Shown here: piece by piece, positions 36,444-48,370 of the stretch | How positions within the stretch are numbered: position 1 is the stretch's first letter | Layout of the letters: every line of letters starts with the position of its first letter | Assembly (NCBI RefSeq): GCF_050947335.1 | Contig: NC_134995.1 | Span: 7,354,501 to 7,418,500, forward strand | DNA from: Megachile rotundata | Lineage: Eukaryota > Arthropoda > Insecta > Hymenoptera > Megachilidae | Direction: 5' to 3' | Length of the DNA: 64,000 bases | The notes under the pieces: generated by a model | Databases searched by the model: none | What the model was told of the DNA's origin: nothing | Seen by the model: only the letters and a program-made list of their open reading frames with translations | Position numbers and translations under genes: made by a program

Positions 36444-37410
36444 TTTCTCACGAAAGGGGCGCGTGAAAAGACTCGAGCGCGATCTGGGCAAGATTAGTCC
36501 CAAGATATCTCAAATGGCATAATATTTTTCTGTAACGATTAAACAAGAATGAGATAAGGATAATAAAAGGAAAACGCAAGGAACCGAGTAGATCTCGAAG
36601 TAAAAATACGGTACCATGCTTGAGATTATAATCGAGTCGCAGAGAGTGTAATTGTTTCCTTTCTTTTCTTTCGAAATTTCTGTGCGTGCCAAATGAACGA
36701 AAAGAAGGAGAGAATATATCGAGGTATCGTGTAAAATCGGTGAACGACTCAAAAACTCGTGTGCCAAGCAAAAATCGTGGACTGATTAAATATCTGTGCC
36801 AAATCGTCGTTACACTCGCAGAACGCTGTTCTTTTTTTCCATCTCTTTGCCTGCCGATTTTTTCCTCCTTCCATTTTGTTCTACGTCTTCTCTCTAAAGA
36901 AAAGAAAAAATCGGCATCGATCGAGGGAAATTTCATTGGGTTGCAACGTGTAAAATGTAGATATTTTTAACCTTACCCTTTAATCGAGTCTTCCTCTTTA
37001 ATAATAATTTTCAAGGTTGACTCGTGACCGCTATAGTTTAATCGATTACCGTAGCACGAACTTAGATTTTGTATACTATAGCGCGTTTCGGAGGAGAGTC
37101 TTCCTTACAATTATGAATACTGTTAATAAACGAACAAAATTTTTTGAGAAATTCATTGAATTCATTAAGAAATTCAGACATTTCATTCGTTGCAACCGCA
37201 GTTAATCGTACAATTTGTACTTTGTGAAGTATGGGAAAAGTATGATAGTTTTTGGTGGATCATTTTATGTTGTCGCGAAGGATCATACCCTCGATGTGAA
37301 TTGCACCCCTTTTTCGTTCATTCTGTCTTCTTCGTCAGTTTGCACTTAAATTATTTTAAAGAAGAAGTGATCCATGATTGATTCTGGATTAACAAGATTA
37401 TTAAATTGCA
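36444..37410. other. gene-free stretch
   Basis: Mixed composition. Frames at 36448-36936 (-, 162 codons) and 36686-36970 (+) overlap antisense to each other. Neither shows a domain, a conserved motif or convincing splice context, so neither is called. Confidence 0.4.
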
Positions 37411-38350
37411 AATATTGTGCTTGGAAGCTTTTGGATATTGGGGATTTTTGGGGGGTTTAGGGAGTTTATGATTTCAGAATTTGGGGGTTGGAAAATGTGG
37501 GAATAGTAGTATTTGAAGATTTGGGGATTTGAGAATTTGGAAAGCTGAGGATTTTGGGATTTGAGAATTTGGGGAGTTGAGAATTTGGAGATTTGAGAAT
37601 TTGGGGATTTGGGAATTTGGAGAACTGAGAATTTAGAGAGTTGGGAAATTTGGGGAGCTGAGAATTTAGAGAGCTGAGAATTTGGAGAGTTGAGACATTT
37701 GGGGAGCTGAGAATTTAGAGAGTTGAGAAATTTGGGGAGCTAAGAATTTGGAGAGTTGAGAATTTAAAGAGTTGAGAAATTTGGGGAGCTAAGAATTTGG
37801 AGAGCTGAGAATTTGAAGAGTTGAGTAATTTGGGGATTTGGGAATTTGGGGAGCTGAAAATTTGGAGAGTTGAGATTATGGGAATTTTTAAATTTTAAGA
37901 TTTGAGAATTTGGAACTTAGAAATTAGAAATTAGAAATTAGAAGTTGGAAAATTTGAGAATTCGGGAATTTAGGAATTTAGAAATTTGATAACTTGTGAA
38001 TTCGATAATTTGGAAATCTGATAATTTGAGAATTTGATCATTTGATCATTTGGAAATTTGATCATTTAGAAATGCAATAATTTGATAATTCAAGAATTTA
38101 TAAATTTCATAATTTGAGATTTTAGGAATTTAAAAAGCTAAAATTTCAAAAATTAAAAATTTAAAAATTCAGAAATTCAAAAATCCTCAAATCATAAATT
38201 TGGATATCAGATATTGTAAAAAATTCTCAATTTAAATATTCGTACTCCCATTCATATTACCACATATAAACCCAAAACTCTCCTACAAATCCCCCAATCT
38301 GAAAATTTCAAATTTAACAACTTGAAACCACATCCCATAAATGTTTCCTC
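37410..38350. repeat. strand-switching phased block, 11-bp beat (GAGAATTTGGG)
   Basis: 37410-38100 is built from GAGAATTTGGG, GAGTTGAGAAATTTGGGGAG and similar 10-11 bp units with strong purine bias. From about 38130 to 38350 the + strand turns to AAATTTCAAAAATT and CCCAAAACTC forms. It is the clearest example of the G-to-C switch. Confidence 0.9.
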
Positions 38351-38544
38351 GCAACCTCAAATTTAAAACTGAAATGAATTAAAATCTAATAAAAAATAAA
38401 TTAAAAAATCAGGAAGAATCATGGATCACCGATTAGACCTAGAAATTAGCTTTGCATGCTTCCATAACTTCAAAGCGTCGAGACGAAGAAGAATCGCACG
38501 AAAAGGAGAAAAAACACGTGAAGAGACACGTATCTACACACGAT

Positions 38545-38603
38545 ACATCATCACAATCATCGTCATCACAATCATCACAATCATCGTGATCATCACAATC
38601 ATT
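38545..38603. repeat. ATC/ACA trinucleotide-type repeat
   Basis: Interrupted ATCATCACAATCATC repeat. Read on the - strand it makes an Asp/Cys-rich frame (38439-38660), which I do not call as a gene. Confidence 0.85.
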
Positions 38604-39379
38604 TTTCTGCGTTTCCTTTGCACCGCCCGTACACGTGCAGCTGTTCCTTCTCTTCTTCATATTCCCACTTCATTTTTCTTTATTTCTCGAATCTTCCTCG
38701 GCCGGTATCCACTTATGTTAGAAAGCCTTTACGAAAACAGGGTCATAAATACTTACGTGTAATACGAGTATTTTAAATTTTTAACTCGCGGTTAACGAAA
38801 AACAAACGGAATAAAAGAATTAAAAAAAAAAGAGAAGTAATAAGGAAGCAAAGAAAGCGCGCGAGACAAAAAGCAAAGCGTGTTTTAGTGTGCGAAGTGA
38901 GGAGAGAAAAGTGAAGCGAGAGAAGTGAGCGAGAGAGAGAGAGAGAGGAAATTTTTACAAAAATAACAAAAATAGAGAGAGTGATGTAGTGTTGTGAAAT
39001 GGGATGCGTTTAAAAAAAAAGGAACGTAGCGACTGCGTCTTTCATAAAAGCGTTTCGTCGGCTAAAGGAGCGAAACGTCGCTTTTTATAAAAAAAAACGT
39101 GTTGCTGCGATGAAGTATATAAATATATATATATGTATGTATGAATTTGTGCACGCAGATGAAGAGATGTTCAACGTACTTGATCGCGATATCGATCCTG
39201 GATGAAATTTTACTATTTTTACGAGTTATTAATTTTTTTTTTTTTGTTGAAAATCACTGCAATATAATTGGAAGACTGGAATTTTGAGACGTGGGATTTT
39301 AGAAGGCTTATTTTTCTAGGAAATGCGTTGAAATTTGTGAAGGCTTTTGAAGAGCGATTTTGAAAGGAGAGAAGTCTTA

Positions 39380-40030
39380 GGAGAGAAACATGGCGTATTA
39401 TTTTTAATCGTATTTAGATTTTGAAGTATTAGTGCGATTGAATAAGAGTTTGTGAAAGCTTTGTAGATTGCGTATTTCAAAGTATTTTTACATTTGAATT
39501 CTGCTCTGAGCATCGCAAGTTGCGGTGAGCTGTGTGTTAAAAGGGCGGGAATTTTGAAATAAGACAACTTCGAATAACTCTTCGAATTTGAAAGAACTCT
39601 TTGAATTAGAAATGAGAACTCTCCGAACGAGAGAAAACAATGATATAATTAAACTAATTTTTGATTATATCTATGGAAGAGTAGACACAAAATGGACGCC
39701 GCATAAAAAGGCGGCAATTTCAAAATAAGCTCGGAAGCGACAATGAAGACTTGGAGAAAAACGATGGCATCTTCTAATTTATTTTTAGTTTTATTTCAAT
39801 TGTTTATCGAAAGTGTTGTGAGTGATTTGTGCGATGTATGATGTTTCTAAAATGGCGGCAACTTTGAAAAAAATACCAAAATGTTAGTTGACTAACAATA
39901 AGCGTCTAAGATTAATGGCATGTTTGAAAATTCTTTGTTAAAAGTATTTGTGCCACGAAATGTTGCTGCAATATTAATATGGCGGCAATTTTAAAATAAG
40001 CTTAGAAGAGAAAAAGAACGATATTTCAAA
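39380..40030. promoter_or_regulatory. cluster of AAAATGGCGGC (YY1/Pho-like) motifs in degenerate repeats
   Basis: AAAATGGCGGC at 39849, ATGGCGGCAATT at about 39979, GGCGGCAATTTCAAAATAAG at about 39710 and AAAATGGACGCC at about 39689 lie within diverged direct repeats that also share AAAATAAGCT and CGATGGCA. GCCATTTT is the core bound by YY1/Pleiohomeotic. The cluster could be a regulatory element or simply a diverged repeat that contains the motif. Confidence 0.35.
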
Positions 40031-40103
40031 TTATTTTTAATTCTATATTTATGATCTGTGATAGTCGAGTAGGTAACAAAATGATTGCAAGGTATTAAAT
40101 TTT

Positions 40104-40660
40104 TTAGGTTGGTGCAAAAATTATTTCAATTTTTATAATAATGTTTAATATTTTTAATTCGTGTTGTCATGCAAATTTCAAAGTCGAAATTTGCTTCATT
40201 AATTTATCTTAATTATTTTATTATTACTACTTGTTATAAATTATATTTATATTATGATTAGTACATTTTACAATTTAAAATATACTTTGAAATTTGTAAG
40301 TATAAATTGTTATTTATTAATCAATTTTATTTCGATTTAAAGTATATTTTGAAATAATGTCTATAATAATAGTTTACTATCATTGATTAACAAATTTTAG
40401 AAAAATTTAACTTTAAATTTTAACAGCAAGAAATTTTATTTTAATCTAAAATCTGTTATGAAATTAATAGTTACAAATTGTCATTGGTTAACAAATTTTA
40501 TTTCAATGTAAAACATTTTAATATTGAAAATTGCGAAATGTTATTAAATAATAAATTTCATTGTATCTTAAACTATATTTCAAAATGAATAATTACTACC
40601 AATAAATTTTACTTCGATCTGAAAAATATAAAAATTGCAGCATTTTTTGCACCAAACTAA
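40104..40660. mobile_element. mariner-type MITE
   Basis: TTAGGTTGGTGCAAAAATTA at 40104 faces TTTTTTGCACCAAACTAA ending at 40660. The terminus TTAGGTTGGTGCAAAA is typical of mariner elements in insects. The 557-bp interior is AT-rich with AATTTTATTTCAATCTAAAA-type internal repeats and no transposase D,D(34)D frame, so it is non-autonomous. Confidence 0.75.
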
Positions 40661-42150
40661 TCACTAAAGACTCTCGCTACTCGCTCAATTTCGTTTTCTT
40701 AATTTCAAGACTAAATTATCGTGTCATAAGGACACGATCGATGAAGAGACACGTAATTCCAGGGTAAAATATTCGGTACAATGTACCGGAAACAAAATAT
40801 ACGTACACCAATGTGCATAAACCAGCGAGTACGGTGTTTAAGCGAAAGCATCGACATCCTTTGGGGATATAAAGATAACGCGAGCAAGCATGGGGGATAA
40901 ATGAGGTAAAACACGGTGCATATGGTGCCGGGTGAAGCATGGTGTCCTGGATGCTATCACCGGCCGTAAACTAATGCTTATCGAGCCAATGAGTGCTTTT
41001 CTCTGCTACAAGAAAGAAGAAAAAAGCGGTAATGGCGGCGAAGGTGAAAGCAATTTATGAGGCTAGAATAAAATTAGATACAGCTGGTGACACGTTTTCT
41101 CGACACTTCATACTTTAACCGACACTGGACATACATAGGTATACATATATATATGTATGTATATGAACATACGTATATGTATATACATGGTGCGTCACAT
41201 TAAACACCAATTACGACATTACTTCAAATTTTGATATAAATGATTTCAAAATCTATAAGCTTTACAACTATTATCTCCTCTTTTTAATTACGCAAAATAT
41301 TAAGTTAAATTTTAAAGACATTAATTGGTATTCAGAATAGTTTAACGTTAAAAATTCTTCTTGTGAAATTTTAAATACATTTGAACTTTCTGTGTGGTTT
41401 TTATACCAAGCATATTTTAGTGAATATTAATAGAACTAATTGCAAATTAATATTGTACTTTATATTTAATTTTTAAAAATTTTGTTATAATTCAATTATT
41501 GATCATAATTGAAAGAAATAAGAAACTTGAACTAATTTGAAACTAGTTCAAAAATAATAAAAAACCTTGAACTTCAGAAAGAATTTTGAAATTGTTTAAA
41601 AATAAAAATTGTGTATTGTCATAGTTGTAGATGAACTTTGTGGCACACCGTGTGTATATACATGCAGGCATATGTGTGTATATAAAAAACGATATACAAT
41701 TACTGTAAGCGTATAAGAGATATAATTTATGTAGCTGTATTCTACGTCATCAGTACATAGTAGAACAGGCTTGCGAGTGTTCACATGTGATCGTCTCAGC
41801 CGGCGTGAGAGTGCTTTAAATCTAGAGACTGCGTGAATGAGAGATGATACATTATATATATATATAAATATTAAAAGAACAAATATATATATATAAAAAT
41901 AGATAGATACAGAAAGAGGGAGAGAGAAAGAGAGAGAAAGAGAAATACACTATACCTTGTAGCCGACGTTACATATCTTTAATCACATTCGTTTGGAATA
42001 TCGTACGCGGTTCAGTGATGGTAATCGTGTGATGTTAGATGCGCTGTTGAAGTGCATATTTAATCATTTTTTATTAATTTGGTGATTTCTTTTGGTTAAT
42101 TGATGTTTGAGTGATTGAGTTTACGATGAAGGGTATATTTGTAGGAATGG
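40661..42150. other. gene-free stretch with TA and GA microsatellites
   Basis: Includes TATATG-rich sequence (41140-41190) and TA/GA runs at 41850-41945. GGTGCGTCAC at about 41189 and GTGGCACACC at about 41640 may be weak element ends. No gene seen. Confidence 0.5.
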
Positions 42151-42159
42151 TTAGTGAGA

Positions 42160-42910
42160 TTCAAAATTTTCTAGTTTTACGAAATTGCAAGTTTTCTAGG
42201 TTTCAGGTTTGTCAAATTGGAAATTACCAAACTTTCGGATTTGTGAAATTGAAAATTCCCTAGTTTTCATATTTGTTCGATTACAATTTCCTAGTTTTCA
42301 AATTTGTTAAATTGGAAATTCCCCAGCTTTCAGATTTGTTAAATTATAATTTTCCTAGTTTTCAGATTTGCTAAATTACAATTTCCCTATTTTTCATATT
42401 TGCTGAATTGAACATTCCCTAGTTTTCATATTTGCTAAATTGAAAATTCGCTAGTTTCCAAATTTGCTAAATTGAAAATTCCCTAGTTTACATATTTGCT
42501 CAATTGAAAATTCCCTGGTTTCCATATTTGCTCAATTGAAAATTCCCCAGTTTTCAAATCTGCTAAATTACAATTTCCCTAGTTTTCAGATCTGTTAAAT
42601 TACAATTCCCCTAATTTTTATATTTATTAAATTGAAAATTTCCTAGTTTCCATATTTTCTCAATTGAAAATTTCCTAGTTTTTAGATCTGCTAAATTACA
42701 ATTTCCCTAGTTTTCAGATCTGTTAAATTACAATTTCCTTCATTTTCATATTTATTGAATTGAAAATTCCCTAGTTTTCATATTTGTTAAATTGAAAATT
42801 TCCTAGTTTTCATATGTGCTAAATTAAAAATTCCCTAGTTTTCAGATTTATTATATTACAATTTCCCTACTTTACAGATTCGTTAAATTACAAATTTCCT
42901 AGATTTTAAA
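42160..42910. repeat. 32-bp tandem repeat TTTTCATATTTGCTAAATTG...
   Basis: TTTTCATATTTGCTAAATTG followed by AAAATTCCCTAG repeats with a 32-bp period about 22 times, with substitutions. The strand then becomes C-containing to about 43190. The period is near three helical turns. Confidence 0.92.
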
Positions 42911-43239
42911 TTATGAAATATCAAAAAATATCAAATCTCTTCTAATTTTTCACTCTATTTTCCAGAAATTCTAAATTTCTAAAGACTCATACAAAACTGA
43001 AATACCTTAGAGAATCATATTTAAAAATTCACAAACTCATACTTCAAAATTTATTAAACTCCAAAATCCCTAGATTTAATTAAAAATTTATATCCTACTT
43101 TGTAACACTTAAAATCCCCAAATTTCCAAACAAGCTTCTCATCTCAGTTAGCCTATCTATTAATTCTAATAAACCATAAATCTATTAAACCACCCAGCAC
43201 TTTTACCTTTAAACCACCTTTCTTCGTTAAATATATACT

Positions 43240-44400
43240 CAACAGCACACGAACGTCCATGATACCCCGATCACAAAGCACCGTCACTGCATCTGTGCGA
43301 TATACCGCGAGTCGTCACGAATACAAAGCTTGTAGCAGAGCCCGTGAACGACCCAGACCTGGCCCAAAGTCAGTCTACATATCAGACTCTAGTTAGCATC
43401 AGGTCCCCTTTCACGAAACCGGCAACTTCTGTGCGAATTTCTGACGCGTTTCTTCGGTTCACGGCTCCGTCTTCAGGTTCTTGGAGGAACCGGGTCGGTG
43501 GATCAGGAATCGGGTCCATTTTCGAGTACCGTTGACGCGTATCATACATATCCGCTCGATCAGAAATATCTCGGAATCTATCGAACAAACGCGTCGCTGT
43601 TACCCGACATGGACCTCCACTCGAATCCAACTCTCTTCATGGTATTGTGCTCACCTGGCCGATTTCGGGTCGGCACACAGCCAACTCGAAATCGTCAGAT
43701 CTTTGTCTGGGATCTCCTCCCTTTCCCTGGAACAAGGTACATCTTAGGTACAACTTAGGTACTCGTATCGCCAGTTACTCTGCTACTCTATTTACCGCTA
43801 CCAACCAATTATAATCATCCGTTATTGTACCGCCCTTTCCCGTTCAGAACCGTTGGAAAGTTATCAGTGACCCTTTGCTTGACCGTCAGCATCGAGGTTC
43901 AAACGAGAGATCACTCTCGAAAGGAACACCGTTCCTTGGAAGGTCCTCCACTTCGACCCTTCTTCTTCTTCTCTTGATCCCCCGGGATCCTCTCGTGTGT
44001 GCTGAGAGAAATTTTACTTCTGGGAGATTGGGTTGCTTCGAGGATCCCCTTTTGTGCACTTGTTTCATTCTCACTTGTGTCTTCGTTAATTACTTACAAC
44101 GTCATTTAAGTCCGAAACTTGGCTAGCTTTGAGAAAATTACAATTCTGTGAGGTCTCAACTCATGTAGGAATTTGAAGTTTGATAATTCTCGAAAATCGT
44201 GCAGTAGGATTTCGATGTTTCCCTGCGCACGCGTGCGACTGCACGTCTGTATGCGCATGCGTGCGAGTGCGCGTCTTAGTGCGCATGCGCGTGAGTGAGT
44301 TCGAGTACGCATGCGCACGTGTGCGCGTCTCAAGGGACTCAAGAGTCATTTCTAATCGGATCTAAAGGTCCTACTGCAGACAAGATGGCGGATTTGAAAT
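43240..44400. promoter_or_regulatory. GC-rich island with NRF1/Ewg-like and YY1-like sites
   Basis: GC content rises sharply against AT-rich flanks. GCGCATGCGC at 44281, ATGCGCATGCG at 44251 and CGCATGCGCA at 44308 fit the NRF1/Ewg palindrome, and AAGATGGCGG at 44382 fits YY1. The CG/CA-alternating part at 44222-44330 could also adopt Z-DNA. Frames at 43440-43630 look somewhat protein-like (see findings). This may be a promoter and first exon of an unannotated transcript. Confidence 0.4.
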
Positions 44401-46311
44401 CTGAAATAGTCCAAAGATATTTTCCTCGAGACTTTATAAATGTATAACTGTTTAAAATGTTTTCGTATGGACATTTTTACAGTTTAATTTGTAGCATTTA
44501 TTTGTGGGTTTCTCTCAGCGCGCAGTGTTGCCAACATTCATCGTCGAATCGTTTAGTATCGAAAGTAAGAGCTTGATTGTAAATTGCGATCGATACTAAA
44601 TGAGATGAACGGAAATTCAGAAGGCAATTATTTGAAACACTTGCGATCATTGATCAAGTTATTGGTATCACTGTAAACGTGTTTCCTTTCATCTTGCGAA
44701 CCGAGCTTACAATTTTAGGAGCAATGTTCTCTCATAGCAATCTGTGTTGTTATTGATATAATGATTTTACGTAAATGCGAGGTATTTTACGTAAGTATAA
44801 GTTGTTGATTAGTTGCTACGCGTGGAAGAACGAAAATTTTGTCGTATGATGGTTGAGGATGTCTAAAATAACTCTTGCAGAGGGTATTCGTTTTAAACTT
44901 ACCAAAAAATTAATTTTTTGATATTTTTCTTTAGAAAGGAATTTGCGTGTTTCATATTTTGGTGTTTGCAAATTCTAGTATTTTTTTTCCATGTTTTTAA
45001 ATTCCTTCAATTTCCGAATTTCCTTTTCTATTTTTACTTTTATAATTTTTTAAAGAAACAGGTTTGCAATTTACTGAATTTTCAAATCCACAAAATTCAA
45101 TGAAATTCCTTAATTTACCCGAATTTACTAAATTAGCTAACCTTCAAATTTTTTTTTAATATTAAAATTTTTAAATTACTAAATAAACTTCCTAGAATAC
45201 CTCAAATTTATAAATTTTTATATTACTAGAATTCTGAAGTTTTTAGATCAAATTCACAAGTTCCCCTAAATTCCTAAAATTATAATAATTCTTAAATTTA
45301 AAAATTCTTCAAAGTCCATATCCCTAATTTGTAATTTTCTAAGGCCCTAACTTCTCTAATTCTCAAATTCCCTAGAATTTATAAATTTCCCAAAATTCTC
45401 AAATTCCTAAAATTTCAATTATTCTTAAATTTAAAAATTCCTAAATGTCCATACCCCTAGTTCTTAAATTTCCAAATCCCCAAATTCGTAAATTCCCCAA
45501 AATTCCTAAATTTCCCAAAATTACCAAAATATTCAAAATTCCTATAATTTCAATTATTCTTAAATTTAAAAATTCCTAGATTTCCATACCCCCAATTCTT
45601 AAATTTCTAAATTCTCAAATTCCCCAAAATTCCTGAAATTCTTAAATTTCCCAAAATTTCTAAAATTCCTAAATTTTCCAAAATTCCCAAAATTTCAGTA
45701 ATCCCCAAAACTCTCAAATTTTCAAATCCCCAAATTCGTGCTATAATTACAGAAATTCTTACAACAAATAAATATAAAAATATCTATATAACATGAAAAT
45801 ATTTTTCTATAAAATAAGCGAATACCCTATTCGACAAAAATATATCAATAATCGTCGATAAATAATTCTCGTTCTTCTACTTTATTTTTTAATTAAGCTT
45901 CGGTTGCTCAAAAACCTATGAAAATGAATTCCCTCTCCGCCACTACGGAGAATGTTTATCGTAACGTTCGAAATAACTTTCGATCGATATTCGTTTATAA
46001 TTCTAACGAAATTACGAGATTATTTATTTCTCTTCGTGATGGTTTATTTTGATTTCCCAGCGGGGGACAGAATCTGTGCTCAAACGATCACCGTCTGATC
46101 CGTGCTTCTTCTTTTGTCTTTTCGTCTAAACACAATATGTATATTTTATCACACTTTCTAACGACCGCGCGAAACCGGTCGAGATATCGATTATTTCGCG
46201 ATTGTACATAAATATAGGAAACGTGCACACGCGATTGTAATTTATCGTCGGTGTTAATTACTTTTGAGTGTCAGCTAACGAACTGTCTGACTGATGTACT
46301 CTCACGGAATG
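44401..46311. repeat. AT-rich stretch with phased block at 44900-45770
   Basis: 44900-45770 shows AAATTCCCAAAATTCC-type units at about 10-bp spacing, with the C-side on + after a short G-side start. Longer copies such as ATTCTTAAATTTAAAAATTC recur near 45290, 45420 and 45560. The rest is ordinary AT-rich DNA without a gene signal. Confidence 0.7.
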
Positions 46312-47275
46312 TACAGGGTGTTCGGTTGTGGACGATGACGCGAAGATCATGAGAAAACTTATTTCTTTAAAATATTTTGTAGTCAAGTTCCAGCCATTTT
46401 GTCTGTCTGGATTTTTAATTCATACAATTTTAATTTTGTGCACATGAAGGTGTATATTTGAAATAGTAAACTTTACCATACATATTTATACTCTACATAT
46501 TTACATGTGTAGTTTACTGCAACTACATGTATTTGTTTCTTTGAACTCTTGCTATTATTAAAAATAAAAAGGTTTGTTTTGATGGAAATGTTCAATAATT
46601 TAAAACTTTGAGTTCAAAATTTATTATACTAGTTTGGAAACCTATTTTGCTGTTTGGAGGTTAAGTTGGAGGTTAGAATTCTTCAAACGCAATTTTTTGC
46701 ATATTATAAATGATTGATTATTTGTATTTCTTATTTAAAACTTAAAGAAAAATTATTTTTATTATCAAAAACAAATAAGTCTGTTTTTATGAAAATGTTT
46801 AAGCATATAAATTTATTCAAACTATGAGTTTATATTTACTGTACTGCATTGATAAAAGTCAATGTCTTGATAAAAGACATTGATAAAATTTTGAGGTTAA
46901 AAATTCTTCAAAAGCAAATCTTGATATTTTATAAACTAATAAATTTTATTATATTAATCGACTAAAATCATCCAATACTAAATATCCTATCGATTTCCAT
47001 TTTCATGCAATTTAATTTATGTCAACGAACATAGTCAGTGCCATTTTTTATGTGAATACGATTTAAAGAAATTCGTATACACATAACATGAATAATGGAA
47101 ATTTTACATTTTACAATAATGTGTAAACATTGAATGATATTAAAAAAAAATAACTGTAAGAATATTTTGTATTCTGAAAGAAAAATGGCTGTAAGTTGAA
47201 AACAAGTTTAAGCATCGTCTTCGCGTTTTTTGTCCACCAGTAAAATAGGTCCCATAGTTTATGGAACACTCTGTA
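46312..47275. mobile_element. possible 964-bp element with TACAGGGTGTTC ends
   Basis: TACAGGGTGTTC at 46312 faces GAACACTCTGTA ending at 47275, 11 of 12 matching. ACAGGGTGT-type ends also occur singly at about 27950 and 19458 and reversed at 49713 (CGCCCTGTATA). No coding capacity is visible inside. Confidence 0.4.
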
Positions 47276-47379
47276 TAATACACGTATATATTATAATGTG
47301 TATATTGTGTATTGTATACGGGCATTGGGGCAACTTGGTTGTGCCCGGGGTGGATATTAAGTTAACAAAATTTGAAGCA

Positions 47380-48370
47380 TAATTCATACTTGCAATTTTG
47401 AGTTATCAGATTTTTGTATTTTTAATTTTGGGAATTTCTTGGTAGAAATTTTTATGGGTTCAAATTTCCAAGCTTCCAAATTCTCAAATTTTTGTGTTCA
47501 ATGTTACCACTTTTCCTCATTTTTAAACTTTTAATTTTTGGAGTTTTTAAATTTTTGAATTTGTGAATTCTGTAATATGGGAATTTAGAAATTTCCAAAA
47601 TTCTAAAATTTCAAATTTCTAAATTCCCTAGCTACCAAATCCCAAATTTCCAGATTTCTAAATTTTCAAATTCCCTAGCTACCAATCCCAAAATCTTCAA
47701 ATTCCCTAGCTACCAAATCCCTAAATTTCCAAATTCCCAAATTTTGAAATTTGCATAATTTCAAAATCTCAATCCTCCAAATTTTCAACTTTTCAAAATC
47801 TCAAAATTCCAAGTTTCAAATTTTCAAAATCCTAAAATTCCAAATTCCAGAATTTCAGGTTTCACATTTTCCCAATTCCAAAATTCCAAATTTCTAATTT
47901 TCCCAATTCCAAAATTCCAAATTTCTAATTTTCCAAATTCCAAAATGTCAAATTTCTAATTTTCCAAATTCCAAAATTCCAAATTTTTAATTTTCCAAAT
48001 CCCAAAATTCCAAATTCCAGAATTTCAGGTTTCATATTTTCCAAATTCCAAAATTCCAAATTTCTAATTTTCCAAATCCTAAAATTCCAAATTTCTAATT
48101 TCTCAAATCCCAAAATTCCAAATTTCTATCTTCCCAAATCCTAAAATTCCAAATTTCTAATTTTCCAAATCCCAAATTTCCAAATTTCTAATTTCTTAAA
48201 TCTTAAATTTCTAATTTCCCAAGTCCCAAAAATTCCAAATAGCTTAAATTAACAAAACCCCAAATTCCCACATATTCCAATTTTCAAACCCTCAAGCCTC
48301 CACTTCCCCAAATCTGCAAATCCCAAATTTACTAATTCCCAAATTTCCAAATCTTCCACCACAAATCTAA
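47380..48370. repeat. phased AT block with 31-bp units
   Basis: After a G-side start (to about 47470) the + strand consists of CCAAATTTCTAATTTTCCAA plus ATTCCAAAATT units at 31-bp spacing (for example 47886 and 47917) until about 48240. On the - strand it reads as KIWNFGIWKIRNLEFWNLEN-type peptide, an artefact of the repeat. Confidence 0.9.

Noticed and set aside
36448..36970. Antisense-overlapping frames of 162 and 94 codons
   Set aside because: No recognisable motif, no splice context, and each could be explained by the other or by chance.
41186..41650. Possible element with GGTGCGTCAC / GTGGCACACC ends
   Set aside because: End similarity is weak and no target duplication is visible.
47925..48113. 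KIWNFGIWKIRNLEFW-type protein
   Set aside because: Generated by the 31-bp CCAAATTTCTAATTTTCC repeat read on the - strand.
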